Assembly (NCBI RefSeq): GCF_010389155.1
Contig: NC_057769.1
Span: 4,836,735-4,900,734 of the forward strand
From: Erigeron canadensis
Taxonomy: Eukaryota; Streptophyta; Magnoliopsida; Asterales; Asteraceae
Direction of reading: 5' to 3'
DNA length: 64,000 bases
Shown here: positions 10,170 through 22,973 of the stretch, in pieces
Layout: each line of letters starts with the position of its first letter
Position numbering within the stretch: position 1 is the stretch's first letter
Notes under the pieces: model-generated
Told to the model about the DNA's origin: nothing
The model's database searches: none
What the model saw: only the letters and a program-made list of their open reading frames with translations
Program-made: the position numbers and the translations under genes

Positions 10170-13100
10170 AAAATGGGAGGCGCTTTCAAGAACGCACGAG
10201 CTAATGATACTCGTTGCTTTTCACCACCACTAAGCTGCAAGTGAATCATCAGGAAGATAATCAACTAGTGTAAACCCAAAAAACTTCCAAAAATGGACTA
10301 AAGATGAGAAGAAACTAAAAGACACATAATTTATGCTTTACCCAGCACAACCAAATTGGATTTAGTCAGAACAATATTTGTCACAAACTGGGGTGGCAAT
10401 TTTAACCCATTCATATATATATATGGGACTATTTTATGTTATTGTAACTCTAACTATTCGAAGAGGTAAAATACTAAAATCACATAGCTAAAGGAGATGG
10501 GTCAATGGGTCGAACAGGTCTTTAATGCATACAGCCTCTGATTGCTTTAATCAAAAGATTTTACACACTATTAGTTAAAAGATATAAAAGATTTTGACAG
10601 AAGTCTTCCAGATTGACCAGACCATTACCCCCCCCCCCCCCCCCCCTTCTCTCTCTCTCTCTTCTTTCCACTCATTTTGCAACCTGTAGCCACAATCAAA
10701 TGGTATTTCATTCCAAAGTAGCATGTAGGAAAGCAAATATTCATCATTACCATGACTTGCCGCTAAGCCTCATAATGATTGCAATCTTTGACACATAGCG
10801 TAGTTATGGGGAAAAAAATTTTCTACTATTAAAAAGATAAGCAAACGACTTTCCCAAAATAAACATAAGAATTGCTTTGTTGCTTTGGAGCATACCAGTG
10901 CAACTTTTACTATTTTTGTACTAAAAACATATGAGCAATAAGACGCCATAAAAATAAACAAAAGATTATGCATCTAGAAGACTCACCTTAAGACCACGCT
11001 CCCCTACAAGCGTGGAATATTTTTCAGGAAATTTCATTATGGTGTCGTGAATTGCTGCTTTTCGGGCAGCATCATATACCTATAAGATCCTATTGGTTAG
11101 TGAAAAAAGCCATTTAGTGATATACTTACGTATAGTATACTGCAAAAGAATAAACCTCCTCAGGGGTAGATGATAGAGAACCATATTGAATGTTGTGGAA
11201 TATTGTATTGTTGAATAATACCTGCTCATTAACACAGGTTGCAAAAAGCAAAAATTACAGAAACATCAATGTAAAAGAAACATAATATGTACAACAAAAG
11301 CCTACAAGACATCACAAGGATGAAATTTTATCAAACTTACTGTATCTTGTGGAACAACACCAATATGCTTCCTAAGGCTTTCTAGTGTCACCTCTCGTAT
11401 ATCCTGACCATCTATACTCACCTGTGAAGCAGCAATATTCAGTAAGTGATAACCTTTTAATTCACTTTATCCACAGTCCACACACAAGATGATTGTAATT
11501 GTAATAATGTAGTTTTAGTAAACATATGTAACATGCTAACTTTTTTTGGAAAAAAAAAAGTTCTCAATAAAGATGAGTTGGATCAACCCAAACTGTACAT
11601 CCATATTACTCGTTCTGACCCCATTACCCGATCCACCCATTTCTCCACCACCGTCCACTACCAAAAAGCTTCATACGAATTAGTGATCAGATAATGTATA
11701 TTAGTTACCGTGCCAGATTGCGGGTCGAAGAACCTAAAGATCATCCTAAGGATTGTTGATTTCCCTGCACATGAAATTTAATTTGTGGTGGTCAAATTAT
11801 TGGTGTGATTTCCGTTTCCAATTTTCACCGTCAGCTTAATACTAAATAAATATGAAAAAAAAAAACATTACGCCAACAACATATGTTGGCTGTAGATAAT
11901 TGTACGCAAACTAGATGAAGAAAGCTACTCACTTTAAAGATGAAAATATAAAGTTTTTTTGCCAAGAACAGAAGTCTCACCACTGCCACTAGTTCCAACA
12001 ATAGCCACACTTTTCCCAGCTGGCACAACAAAAGATATCCCATCAAGAATCTTTCTTTCTGTCAGATAACTAAAGTCGTGAAAACAGAGTACATATCAGC
12101 AATATAAATTAACGAAGCCATCATATCATATACGATGCAGCGCTTGCGACACATAAACAGTTTATAAGTTAGTTGTGTAGGCATGTTCGCCTGCTCTTGA
12201 TATCTCAGGCATTAAGCATCTTTGTACATTAAATCAAGTACATGGACATCAAAATATCTTTAACAAAAAAAATTCATACAAAATTTCAATGAAATAAGTT
12301 GACGATGTATATTAGGTAATCAGTTCTAAGAGATAGTTGTGAATGGTGACTACTGTGTTTAACTTTCTTGACAATGTCTGAAATAAAAGCATCATTACTT
12401 ATGACCATAGATTGACACAATATGAAACAGTCTATGCAGTATGTATAAGAATTCTATAGAGTAACACAAGTAAGAGAAAACTACACCTGAAATAAACATT
12501 TTCAAACTCAACGCTACCCCCACTCAACTCCAGAGGCTTTGCATCTTCTTCATCTCTGATTTCTGCTTTCTCCTTCAAAAACAAGAAAAAGGCACCGAAA
12601 AACCAAGATAAAAGTTAGAGATGGCAGTTTTGACAAAGAATGACACAACTATAAACCACAATAAAAATTAGACAAGTCAGTTTTGACTACTTTACTTATT
12701 AATGGGTTGATTTGGGTTATGTGTAATATCTAACTGGTCAGACAGGTAAAATCAGACAAAATTACTTACATAGAACCTTCTAAATCATTATGTTTAAATA
12801 ATTCGGGACACTGATAATTGATAAGATGAATTAAATTCTTGACAATGTGTGTTTCAAGTCAACCTGACCTAACGTGAAACATAACAGAGCGCACAAAAAA
12901 GCTGCTGATTTTGACCCCAACCCAAATCGTGTGACCTTCACAACCCTGACAACCCTCACATAATTCTTATAAGAATAAATGAAATGACGAAGACCTTGCA
13001 ATTAAAACAGTCCAGATTAAGGTACTAGAAAGGGAAGTGATATTTGTACCATAACTTTTGATAAATTTACCACACTGTACAACTATTATAACACACTGTA

Positions 13101-16100
13101 CAAGCCAGTAATACATGTTTGTGGTAAATATATCAATAGTTGTGGTACGATTAACAATTCCCTACTAGAAAGATAACCTGACCCTGAGTATAAGAAAATA
13201 AAAATACAGACCCCACAAGAAAGATATAAAACATATATATGTTCTCAAACAGCAACTTTAAAATTCATTTATCACAGTGCTGATTGTTCCATACATCAAC
13301 TATTATTTTCGAGCCCACATAAACATCCATGAAAGAGTTAATGTTCAAAGTCAAAGCTTCAAGGTTATGGTAGACATTCTCATGATACATCCTAGGGCAA
13401 AAATAGTAAGATTGTGCATCTGAAATTTAACCATTGAATCTATTTAAGTTGAGTTAAGAGACTTCCTGAGAGTTCTAACAATCAGAAAATTCCATACCTC
13501 AAGGCCTAGTTGATGATTAAAAATGGAACAAGGAAATCATGGTAGATTTATCATGAAAATGCAAGATGGAGAAAATGGAAACTACCTCAAGCAGCTGAAA
13601 CATGGATTTCATGTCAATAAGACTCTGCACAGTTTCGCGATAAACACTGCCAAGGAAGTTGAGTGGAAGAGACAGCTGGAAGAGAAGCCCATTTACCATA
13701 ACCTACACATATCATAAATAGCTTATATGGCCACACTAAATCATACAACTTCATTCGAGGTGGCAAGATGAGGGGATCGGTCGGGGCAGGTAACTCGTAA
13801 ACACAGATTATGAAAACAAAGTGTTTAAAGTAATAACCTAAGTCCGTTAAATAAAACGAATACGGAGGTTTTATCCATTAATAATACACTTTAGGCGATT
13901 TTGTCCCTTGCCTTAGTAGCTAGGTATTTACTCAGATTGACCACATTTAAAAGTAGATTAGTCCGAAATGCCACCTTTAGACCTTAGGAGAAAAACCTAC
14001 AGCAGGGAAATAAAGAGAATTTACCAAATCACCGACAGTCGCCACACCATTCATAATACCATCTGAACTCAGTACCATTGCTGCTGAGAGAGCTGTACTG
14101 AAAATCAGAGTTTGCCCAAAGTTTAAAAAAGCAAGACTGCGTTGTGTCTTCAAGGCAGCATCTTCATACCCTGAAAGTAATTAGTATAAAAGTTAATCAC
14201 TTGGCTAACATCAACCTATTGTCCCTTTCTCCTACGTCCTACCACTCAAGACAGGCATACTACTAGAGGTAGCAAGATGGGTGGGTCAGATGGGTTGATA
14301 ATGGGTCAAAATCCTTTTTTGCTATTATTAATAGATAATTAATGGTTTAATAATGTTAAAATAATACGAGTATATATTGTTAGAATAATAACTATATCTG
14401 TATACATTAAACAGACTTTACGACATTTCCAACATGTGTGACACGTTCACTTTCCAACTAAATGAGTTGATTGACCCATTTGAAATAAAACAAAAAACCA
14501 ATCAACCCATTAAATGGGCCATATTGCCACCTCTAAAGCATAGAAACTAATCTACTAAATAGTCCAGCTTGAATATCTTATGATACATTTGAGAAGAAAA
14601 GCCACTTACGTTTTAGATATTTATCATACTCCTCAGCTTCAAATTGCTCATTGTTGAAATACTTTACAGTCTGACAGAAACTTTGTATGAAGACAATGCA
14701 AAAGAGAGAGGAAATAAAGAGAAAGAAAAGAGGTCAATTGTTTCATCATGCATACCTCATAATTAATAAGTGAATCAATTGCTCGTGTACTCGCATCATT
14801 ATCCGCTTTGTTCATATCCATCCGGAATTTAGTCCTCCACTGGAAGAGATAAAATTGGAGGTAAAAATGAGTTAAGACGACAGCTCTGATTAAAAGAGAA
14901 GGAACTAAAACAAGTTATGAAACCAAAGTACTTGTGTCACGGCCAATGTAAAGGTAACGTATGCAGCAACTGATAAAGAAGTAATCCATGCAAACGGTGC
15001 TCCAAAATTGTACGCAAGTATACCAGATACCAAAGAAATCTAAAAGAACATAGTTAAAAATGAATTAAACTGTACTATCTCATGAAATGGAAAGAAAAAC
15101 AACTGTGGTTTTGGAATGAAAATCAATCATAAGGAAGGAATCACGTTCCATTTGACAAAATAAACTACTTTTTTACATATTCATGATGAACCATTCCATT
15201 CCTTATCTGATACCATCATAGCAAATGCTAAGAAATTTATGGAAGATCAGTATTAGGATCACAAATAGATAGTATTGAGTACACCAATCTCACCTCTAAT
15301 ATAGTTGGTACAACATTAAATACCATGGCTGAGAGGATAAAGTTAATAGCTCGGCTACCACGATCAATGATGCGATTTAGAGCACCTGTTTCTCGGCTGC
15401 AAACAAAATATAGAGAAGATATGAAGAGAACTTTTAGCTACTTAGCAACCTCATATTAGGCTTCAAGTGAAATACGAAGCATTAACATAACATCTACAAA
15501 TAGATGCAAACCTTTGTTTCCATCACAATAATTGGCTGAGACAACTACATGACAATACATTTACATGTTTGATTGTAATAGGTTACGACAATAAACATTT
15601 TGCACTTTAGATGTCAGTCAAACATACTAACGAGCAATACAAGTCTTTTGCAGTATCAAGGGTTGAAGAAACTAAATTAATTGGCTGCCTTGATAAAAGC
15701 AAGTAAACAGAATGAGCAGTGATCCAATATGGATAAAAAAAAAGGGTAGATGGAGGGAACCCTCCGATCCCCGGTACCTTAGCGGTACCCACTCACAACC
15801 AGCATAGCTACTGCACCAGTGAAACACCTATTTACCATAAATCCCCCATGTATGAGGCTCGCAAGATTCGAACCCTCAACCAAAGGCTTCGCATGGAGAA
15901 CCTAAGGGAATGGTGGCAGTAACTAACCCATTATAGTGCGAACAATAAGTAAAATATTCAACTACGTTAACAATATGGTGCATTTTCTATCATGGTCATA
16001 TCCATTTTACAGTTTAGAGTAATTTATAATATAGAACTAGATTGACACTGAATAGATATGTGCCCATTCATCATTCATGTATCTTGGCACCTATATTTTA

Positions 16101-18316
16101 ATATAAGATAAAACTTCTATCCAATATCAATGGCGGATCAAACAGGAAATTAACAGCTATACCTAAGATGATACCGCAGATCAAGCTGGTGTAAATGTGT
16201 AAACACCTATATCGCAGAAAGTATGTCATAAGCTGCTCTTCAAGATGCCTTATGTTAAGAGCTCAAATAGTGTAAGGAGCACTAGGTGAGAAACTGTCAT
16301 TTCAGTTTGATCATACCTTTCTTGACACCAATCTAATAGTCCGCAATGCAACCTTAGAAAACACTGCAGTTCGCAACTCTGTAATAGAAAAAACAATTTA
16401 ATAAGTCCAGATCCAGCACTACATCGGAACATGAATATTACAGGCTATATTATGCTTTATTGTATGATTTGAATTCAAATACACAGTATCACGATAAGCA
16501 CCAGCAGTTACTTCATGATGAAGTACCGTTGAAAGCAGAAGCCCCTGTTCGTGCTATCCCATAACCAATCAATACAGCTGCTGGACTCACAAAAACGGCC
16601 AGAGCTGTTGAATGCGCAGCTGCAAACTCTGAAAGTGAACTTGGATTTCCTGTTGCTGTTGTCAACCAATCAACGGCTAGCTTGAACAAGAAGGGAACTT
16701 GAACATTCATTACCTGATACAGATTTAAAATATCCCTTAAATGATGGACGTTGATACTACATAAACTAATAATATTAGCTCGTTACTCACTTTGGCTCCA
16801 ACCAAGAATCCCATAGCAGTGAGCACTCTAAGTCTGAACTCCGTGTTATCTTTCATCCACAAGTACTTCGCAAGTGTAGTAAGAATTTTAGCATTATTGA
16901 TTTCCTCTCCTTTTGTAACAAGATTCGTTTCTTCACTTTTCTTTGTATGCTTTGAATCCTTTGCATCACCGCCGCTGGATGTTGTTAATGAAGCGTACCC
17001 ATTAGGCATATAACCCTGATAAGCACAACGATATAAACATATGACAAAAGTATCGATCTTAACATAGGGTTAGATAGGAACACACTAATTCACATATTTT
17101 CAAGATACCAGTTAAGAAACTCAATTGACTACAAACATAGTGATGAACTTCGGCACCCGGAAACAACCAAATCAAAGATCAAGTGATCAACAATAATCTA
17201 AAATCAACACTGTCGGGAGATACATGATGACTCTACTTGTTAGAGTGAAAAATAAGAATCCATATTAAAATCGAACATAAAGGAAACAGTAAACACTATA
17301 CATGGTTTGGGTGTTTGGCACACATGAATGATCAACACCAGGTCATTGACATGTTTCAGAAAAAAAAATCATGCAAGTTAAACAATCAATCTGAGGCCGT
17401 TACAAAACAAAAAAAAAAAAAAAAGGAAATGATCAATCTAAGATACTGACGGGTACCTTTTTTTTGCCTTTCAAAGAAAAAGTACTCTTTATGAGTGACT
17501 CCCTTTCAAGTTAAACATTGGGGGAAATTGCCAAGAGATGTAAATGAAGATCCTAATTCCTAAACAAACCTCCACTCCAAAATTTGAACTTTGACTCCTT
17601 TTTATATACAACTAGAAATTTTAGCAGCCCAGCCCACCATAATTTCCCTAACTTGCTCTAGAGAAGCTCAAGTTTCAACATAAATTCAATTGCTAAACAT
17701 ATAGAAAAACTACCAAGAAATGTAACCAAAAATCTAAAATTTGATATTGTGTAGTCCCAAAACATCTCTCGCTTGTTAAAAAGAGTGAAAGTTCTTAAAT
17801 CCACCCAAAATTAATCCTTTTAGACTCCAAAATTTGACGCTTCACTCCTTTCGACGAGCGAGAGAACTTTTGGTACCCCACATTGTCACATCCTGGATCT
17901 TTTCGTTACATTTATCGATAACTTTACCTAAACATAACGAACAAAAGTTCATTCCTTTAACATAATCAACATCCACTTCACTTACATACATACACACAAT
18001 CATGATCCAACTACATATAAACTATAATCACAAAAATAAATACACCTATACTTACATATTTATAATTATTATTCAAGAAATGACAACGACCGAAATCCGA
18101 AATAAACGGATGTCTGTAAAAACAGTTAGGTTTACTCCAGAAATGTCTAACGGAATGACAATTGTGTACATTTTCATCATCATCTGCAAAATTTCTTAAA
18201 AGAAATGAATGAGAAAAAATATTATTATTATTATAATTATTAAAAGCTGCTGCTGCTGCTGTTCTTCTTCTAAGAAGAAGAAGCTGACGTGTCTTGCCGG
18301 AAATTTGTGATTGCAT
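10170..18316 (-). CDS. ABCB25: Mitochondrial ABC transporter, ABCB25/ATM3-like half-transporter, 3' end missing from window
   Basis: Plant ATM3/ABCB25 lies in the inner mitochondrial membrane and exports a glutathione-linked sulfur compound for cytosolic Fe-S and molybdenum cofactor synthesis. I assembled 18 exons, all GT/AG and in phase: 18056-18316, 16791-17015, 16527-16713, 16317-16378, 16163-16206, 15294-15396, 14932-15039, 14756-14839, 14610-14670, 14025-14170, 13586-13702, 12487-12572, 11981-12069, 11709-11764, 11341-11421, 11156-11221, 10987-11079, 10170-10234. They encode 644 residues. An Arg-rich, acid-poor presequence with an Ala run (exon 1) suits mitochondrial import. Exons 2-11 give the membrane domain ([35 protein letters not shown]). 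The nucleotide domain shows Walker A GTSGSGKS (about 520-527), Q-loop VVPQDT and signature LSGGEKQR (about 624-631). Walker B, D-loop and H-loop, about 80 residues, are absent. The last donor lies 92 bp from the Gypsy insertion. Confidence 0.92.
10628..10661 (+). repeat. Poly-C run of 19 followed by a (CT)n microsatellite
   Basis: An uninterrupted cytosine run (10628-10646) and a CT repeat lie in the intron between ABCB25 exons 17 and 18. The run length is probably polymorphic or inexact. Confidence 0.9.
13032..13162. mobile_element. 131-bp MITE with 9-bp target duplication, in an ABCB25 intron
   Basis: The ends GGGAAGTGATATTTGTACCA and the inverse of TGGTACGATTAACAATTCCC form terminal inverted repeats of about 25-30 bp with mismatches. 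TACTAGAAA occurs on both sides (13023-13031 and 13163-13171), a 9-bp duplication typical of Mutator-like elements. There is no coding capacity. A relative lies at 38166-38297. Confidence 0.82.
13757..13977. mobile_element. Small MITE-like repeat of the GAGGTGGCA family, ABCB25 intron
   Basis: It starts GAGGTGGCAAGATGAGGGG and ends in ATGCCACCTTT, which are inverted to each other. It lies between exons 10 and 11 of ABCB25. No clean target duplication was seen, so the borders are approximate. Similar termini recur at 14274-14535, 44950 and 49010. Confidence 0.5.
14274..14535. mobile_element. Second GAGGTGGCA-family MITE, ABCB25 intron
   Basis: TAGAGGTAGCAAGATGGGTGG on the left pairs with the inverse of ATGGGCCATATTGCCACCTCTA on the right. 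The interior is AT-rich and non-coding. It lies between exons 9 and 10. The terminal pattern resembles common hAT-type MITEs in plants. I see no convincing 8-bp duplication. Confidence 0.6.
15733..15935 (-). mobile_element. tRNA-derived SINE, about 200 bp, ABCB25 intron
   Basis: Read on the minus strand it has a tRNA-like head with a clear B box (GGTTCGAATCTTGCG, plus-strand complement near 15865-15880). A body with GGTACCGCTAAGGTACCGGGG and GGAGGGTTCCCTCC follows, and it ends in a run of nine T. Length, internal Pol III B box and a homopolymer tail fit plant SINEs. The 5' end is an estimate and I did not find target duplications. Confidence 0.55.
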
Positions 18317-19685
18317 TTTATATTATTTTAATTATATATATATATGTTTTATAAAAGCTGTGGTGGCATTTGGAAATTGAAATTGTAGTTAAAAAATTAT
18401 GATAATAAGATGTGGAAATTGATGTTTTGTAATTTGTATGTTGGAGATCGGAATTGTTGGTCGTCGGAGATCACCGGCGAGATTTGTAGTTGGATTCGCC
18501 GGTTGTTTTTTTTTTTTTTAATTGTTTTTTGTTGTATAATAATAATATAATATAATATTCTTTCTGTTAGAATGGAATTGAAAACTGAATGAAAAATCAA
18601 AACGATGACTTTTTTCCGTTAAACAGTAGTCCCAGTGTCATTTACTTTTTAAATTTGTGAAAGAACGTTCAAAAAAATAAAATTTGTGAAGAACTTTACA
18701 ATTTATATATATTTTTTCATTATAAATATAAATTTATAATTATATGATATTATTTATTAGCGAATTATAACTGTATATTAATGATTACTTTCATTATTTA
18801 ACTTTTTTGTAAAAATAAAATTAATACCACTAACCGGTTTAAATGGTCGGATCAAGTTAGTTAAAAAAATCGGTTTTTAAAGCTGTACAAATTAATATAT
18901 TAGGTGAGAATCCTCTAAAGTTGACTTCAACTTAAAGCATATTGGCCCTTTATTAAAATTAAAGGTTAAGATTTAAAAATTACTTTTGAATCTTGTTCCT
19001 TAATTAAAATTTAATGGTTAAGGTAATTTTAAAGGATTTCAATTCTATTTTTCATTAATTTTTTTACTCTTACTAAAAGTTTACACAAAAAATATATCTT
19101 TAAATGACGGAAAATTCTATAATGACAAACAAATTACAAATACATATGTACAAACTCACTTGTCATGTGAGATGGACCAATTAAAGGTTTTTTTTTTCCT
19201 CTTTCATGCTTCTCTCTCCATGTTCAATTCGTGACACGTAAATTTGTATAATTTTATTTGTAATTTGTTTGTTGACGTAACATTGCTTAAAACAATCTTC
19301 TTAAACTAATGACTTGTTAATATATGATTTGAATTTTCAACACATTATATAATGCTACCTTTCAGACTAATGAAGTGATTATATTTTTTTCATCTGGAAC
19401 ACTGAAATGCTGTCTACATACATGCATGATCATATATGCTTTGCTTAAAACCAAAACAAAACCAAAGGTCATGGCCTTAAATCATATTTAAAACATTTAA
19501 ACTCATCTCGACAAAAAGTTAAACTTACAGACATAGCTTAATATTCTTAAAACCTCAAACATACACACCTTCCTATCGATCCTGCAACCGTCGTTTTACA
19601 CATTTAGACACCTTTAGGCGTCGTCTAGTGAGCTCTAGATATCAGCAGAAAACACCAAAGCATTTTGTAATCTATATGTGATTTC
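18317..19685. other. Intergenic region between the ABCB25 start and the LCAA stop
   Basis: This stretch should hold the ABCB25 promoter and 5' UTR (near 18317) and the LCAA 3' UTR (near 19685). It is AT-rich, with TATATATATATA near 18332-18343. A pair of inverted GACAAACAAATTACAAAT-type sequences near 19122 and 19265 suggests a small decayed MITE. No further exon is recognisable. Confidence 0.5.
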
Positions 19686-21576
19686 TCATACTTGTTGCTT
19701 CTGAGCAGTTGATAACAGGAAATCCTCCCACCAACCATACTCGTATTTGGGGTATGGTGCTACCCAATTTTTAGGTTTCTCGAACTCTAGGTTAGCAGGA
19801 TTTGAGTCCAATGCTTCTTCGAGACTTTCTGCTTCAAAACTTTCTAACAAAACTCGGTCTAGTCTCAACTTCATAAACCTGTTAATAATTTAGATATAGC
19901 ACATGATCTGTTAAAATAAAGAAAAGACTCGTAAATTCATTAACTTGATTATTGAAACAAACTGTTGGATTATTTTTTCCCAAAATAGTTACAACCACAT
20001 GAAATGTTACTTCCATCTTTAACAAGATGGGTAAAGAAATTGGTACGTTAGGGCGGCAAAATGGGTAGGAAAGGGAGAGGTAACGAGTCAAAACACAATT
20101 TTTAGTACCAGGCAAGTTCTGTGTTAACACTTTCACATCCATTGTTAGCTTTATAAATGGATTAATATTATTTGTTATAAAACAGACACTGTTAATGAAA
20201 TGATGCCCTTTGTTTTTTTTCATAAATGCAATCAGCCACGTTTCATCATGCATTTGAACACATTCCAGATGACTTTTTTGACCCATTTGAGATGTTTCCG
20301 ATTTCACCACCTTTTTAAGTTTAGCCCATTTGACCCGTAAGATAATATAACCTTACCCAAATTGAACCCTTTATCCATTAACGGGTCGAGTTTTTCATTT
20401 CTAAGACCAAATGGGTATTTTTAGAATGTATGGCAAAGATGTATGTTATCTTCAAGTGTAGTATTTTCGTAGGATGGTAAAATAACTAATATCATTAAAA
20501 TCAAAATGTATCTAAATTTTCCAAAGATGTGGTGGTGCTTACTTGATCCATGTACCGTTGGTAGACACCAAAGCAACCGCAGGTCTCTTGAGTCTCTTAG
20601 TAATGTCAGGGAACTTATCTAAAAACTTTGGTTCGATCACGAGCCAAAAATCCTGCTCCATATTCCTCTCTTTGAAAAGACGGGCCCTTTCGAATAACTG
20701 CTCTTGAAAATGTTCTTCATCATCCAACATGAATTTTGCATTTGCAACCACAAAATGGTATGTCTTCTTACTTTCCGCTTCCTGCAATTTGAAAAATGGA
20801 TTTGTATCATTGCACTTCTGCGATATGAGAGAGAGATCACTCATGCTACTGCATTACTTTGAGAGTTTATTATTATTATATATAAACAATGTGCTACATC
20901 TAAGACAGGACCAATTTTACAAAAAATTATTGCAAGTCTGACAAATAAAATCAAATTTTAGCCGGTTAGAAACCCTTAACCCCGTGTGTCCTTTGGGCAC
21001 AAACTAACCCTTTCCAAAGGACCAAAGTTGGGCAATGTTCATCATGTCTACGGATTCCACCATATGGAGTAAGCCCGTATTCAAACCGGTGACCTATATT
21101 CACAAAGTCCTCCAAAAAACATGTGCAGCGGGTGAATCGATGATAGTTGATCTAAACCAACCGGCACATTACCACATAAGTAGCATTAAATTTGCACCAT
21201 TCTACTCATCCAGTTAATATCCCTATGGCCCAAAAACTAGTAACTTTTCTATGCAACATTACAAAACCTAATGATATATATATATGGTGCAAAAAAAAAG
21301 AAAAGAAGCAAACCAGACCTTCTCGACAGTATCCGAAGAATTCGCAGCAGCAACGGATGTCCGGACCGAGCTGGTCCTTCTCCAGCTGACACAGTTAGCA
21401 GTGAGTTTGGGCAAATGTTGTGGAAATGACAGAAATGGGAAGCATTGTGCGGAGTGATGGAGCTGGGTTGTTGTGGTGGCGGCGGCGGCGGCGGCGGCGG
21501 CAGTGGGGATGTTCACCACCGCCGAAGCACCCACAGATTTCATCATTCCACTCATTCTGTGTTTGTATGGTTTCAA
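19686..21576 (-). CDS. LCAA: LCAA/YCF54, chlorophyll-biosynthesis cyclase assembly protein, chloroplast
   Basis: Ycf54-family proteins stabilise the Mg-protoporphyrin IX monomethyl ester cyclase that makes protochlorophyllide. There are three exons, 21319-21576, 20543-20781 and 19686-19878, with phases 0 and 2 and all GT/AG, giving 229 residues. Exon 1 is a plastid transit peptide rich in Ser, Thr, Arg and Ala; its run of Ala is encoded by a GCC repeat (21477-21500). Exon 2 opens with EAESKKTYHFVVANAKFMLD and contains EQDFWLVIEPKFLDKFP and KRLKRPAVALVSTNGTWIK. Exon 3 carries KLRLDRVLLESFEAESLEEA and ends in PKYEYGWWEDF plus a short tail. These are hallmark Ycf54 segments. The first Met is taken as start; Met8 (21555) is an equally plausible start. 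Confidence 0.93.
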
Positions 21577-22003
21577 AATTTTCAGACAGTTATGGATATT
21601 TATGTTTGTTGAGGATGATGCTTTTCTTGATTTTCTATGTTATTATAATTAGTAAAGCAAAAGCAATCATAAAACCTTATCTATCTATATCTATATACTT
21701 GAAATATGTTTTATTTTTATCAAGTCCTTCACCTTTTATTGTTTTTGCATTTTGCCTCCTTAAATTTTTTGCTTCTTAGGACACTTTTTATGTCTATGTT
21801 GTTATAGGCTACAAGAAACAACAATACTCAATATCACTAAAAATGTACTATTAAAATGGGTATAAAAGAAAATGAGATGTAAACAATCATATTTTACTCG
21901 ACGACAAAAGGAACTACTTCGAGTGATCAAGTTAATGAAAAGTAAGTATATAAACATCTGCAAGTGTAGTCGTTATACATAGTTGGAGTATGAAATTTTA
22001 AAA
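21577..22003. other. LCAA upstream region, no gene seen
   Basis: AT-rich sequence that should contain the LCAA promoter. I see no conserved exon. A 9-bp ATTTTAAAA at 21995-22003 is the left target duplication of the adjoining MULE. Confidence 0.5.
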
Positions 22004-22964
22004 GGGATAACTGCAGAAAATAGAAAGCACCTTTCAACCAATTCACGAAAATAGCAGTGACTTTTAAAAGTTTTATTATTTAGAAATGAACTTTCATTTA
22101 TTACAGGAAATAGCAACATTTGACACGTGGACATGGTGACGTGGACATTTTTGATTACGTGGCATTTTTTAATGACGTGACATTATATTTTATTTATTTA
22201 CTATTTAATTTTTATCAGTCATGTCATTTCCCCCCAAAATGGCTTCGTTTCAGTTTCGGTTCCGACAAGGTATTTTTTCTCGTCATTATATTTTGAAGCT
22301 AATTTCACCTTCTTTTCATTGATTTTTGTTGAGTCTCTTCAATTTTCAAGCATTGAAAAACTGTGTATGAAGATCATAAAGGAGACATAGATCTATATCT
22401 TCTTCGTCTATCTCGAGTTTTAAAATCTCTAAAACTAGATGTTAAAACGTCTTTGTTTTCGTCGGAGAGAGATCCTGCGGATGTTCAGGTGAGACGATAG
22501 TTTCATAGGCCAGATTTGGTTCGTTTAAGAAGAGTTTGTCCGCACATGAGATAGATCCAGATGGCGAAGGTCCAGAGGTTTTCTCGAACTCGAACAAACT
22601 GTCGACGGTTTCTAAGTTAGTTAAAGAAATCGAAGAAAAAACCATTTCCACATCTAACACCGACGAGGTGTTGGAGTAATCCTACTATAAATTAAAGTTC
22701 ATTGCTAAAAAGTAAACTTGTAAAGGTCATTGATATTTTCGTAAATTGTTCGAAATGTCCTTTCTATTTTCTGTGCTATAAAGAATGACACGTCATTAAA
22801 AATGCCACATAATCAAAAAATGTCCATGTCACCTTGTCCACGTGTCAAATGTTGCTATTTCCGGTAATAAATGAAAGTTTATTTCTAAAAAACAAAACTT
22901 TTAAAGATCACTGTTATTTTCGTGAATTGATTGAAAGGTGCTTTCTATTCTATGTGGTTATCCC
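22004..22964. mobile_element. Non-autonomous Mutator-like element (961 bp, long TIRs, 9-bp target duplication)
   Basis: About 185 bp at each end are inverted copies: GGGATAACTGCAG... on the left and the inverse of ...TATGTGGTTATCCC on the right. They share long matched blocks such as the inverted ACACGTGGACA motifs. ATTTTAAAA flanks it exactly (21995-22003 and 22965-22973). Long TIRs with a 9-bp duplication are diagnostic of MULEs. No transposase is present. Inside the right TIR a second, more diverged copy of the outer 100 bp lies near 22680-22785. The centre (about 22250-22670) is less AT-rich and may be captured host sequence. Confidence 0.9.
22442..22660 (-). pseudogene. Possible captured gene fragment inside the MULE (DUF1645-like)
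   Basis: A 72-codon open frame includes FEFEKTSGPSPSGSISCADK followed by LFLNEPNL. The pattern of aromatic residues, then S-I-S-x-A-D-x-L-F-x-N, recalls the conserved segment of plant DUF1645 proteins. The match is from memory and short. No start context, introns or full domain are present, so a working gene is unlikely; capture by the MULE is the simplest reading. Confidence 0.35.
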
Positions 22965-22973
22965 ATTTTAAAA

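Noticed and set aside
15865..15880. tRNA gene suggested by GGTTCGAATC on the minus strand
   Set aside because: No cloverleaf stems or anticodon arm; better explained by a SINE.
18011..18055. Extension of ABCB25 exon 1 beyond 18056
   Set aside because: A good GTAAGT donor at 18055 joins in phase to exon 2; the extension is a hydrophobic intron translation.
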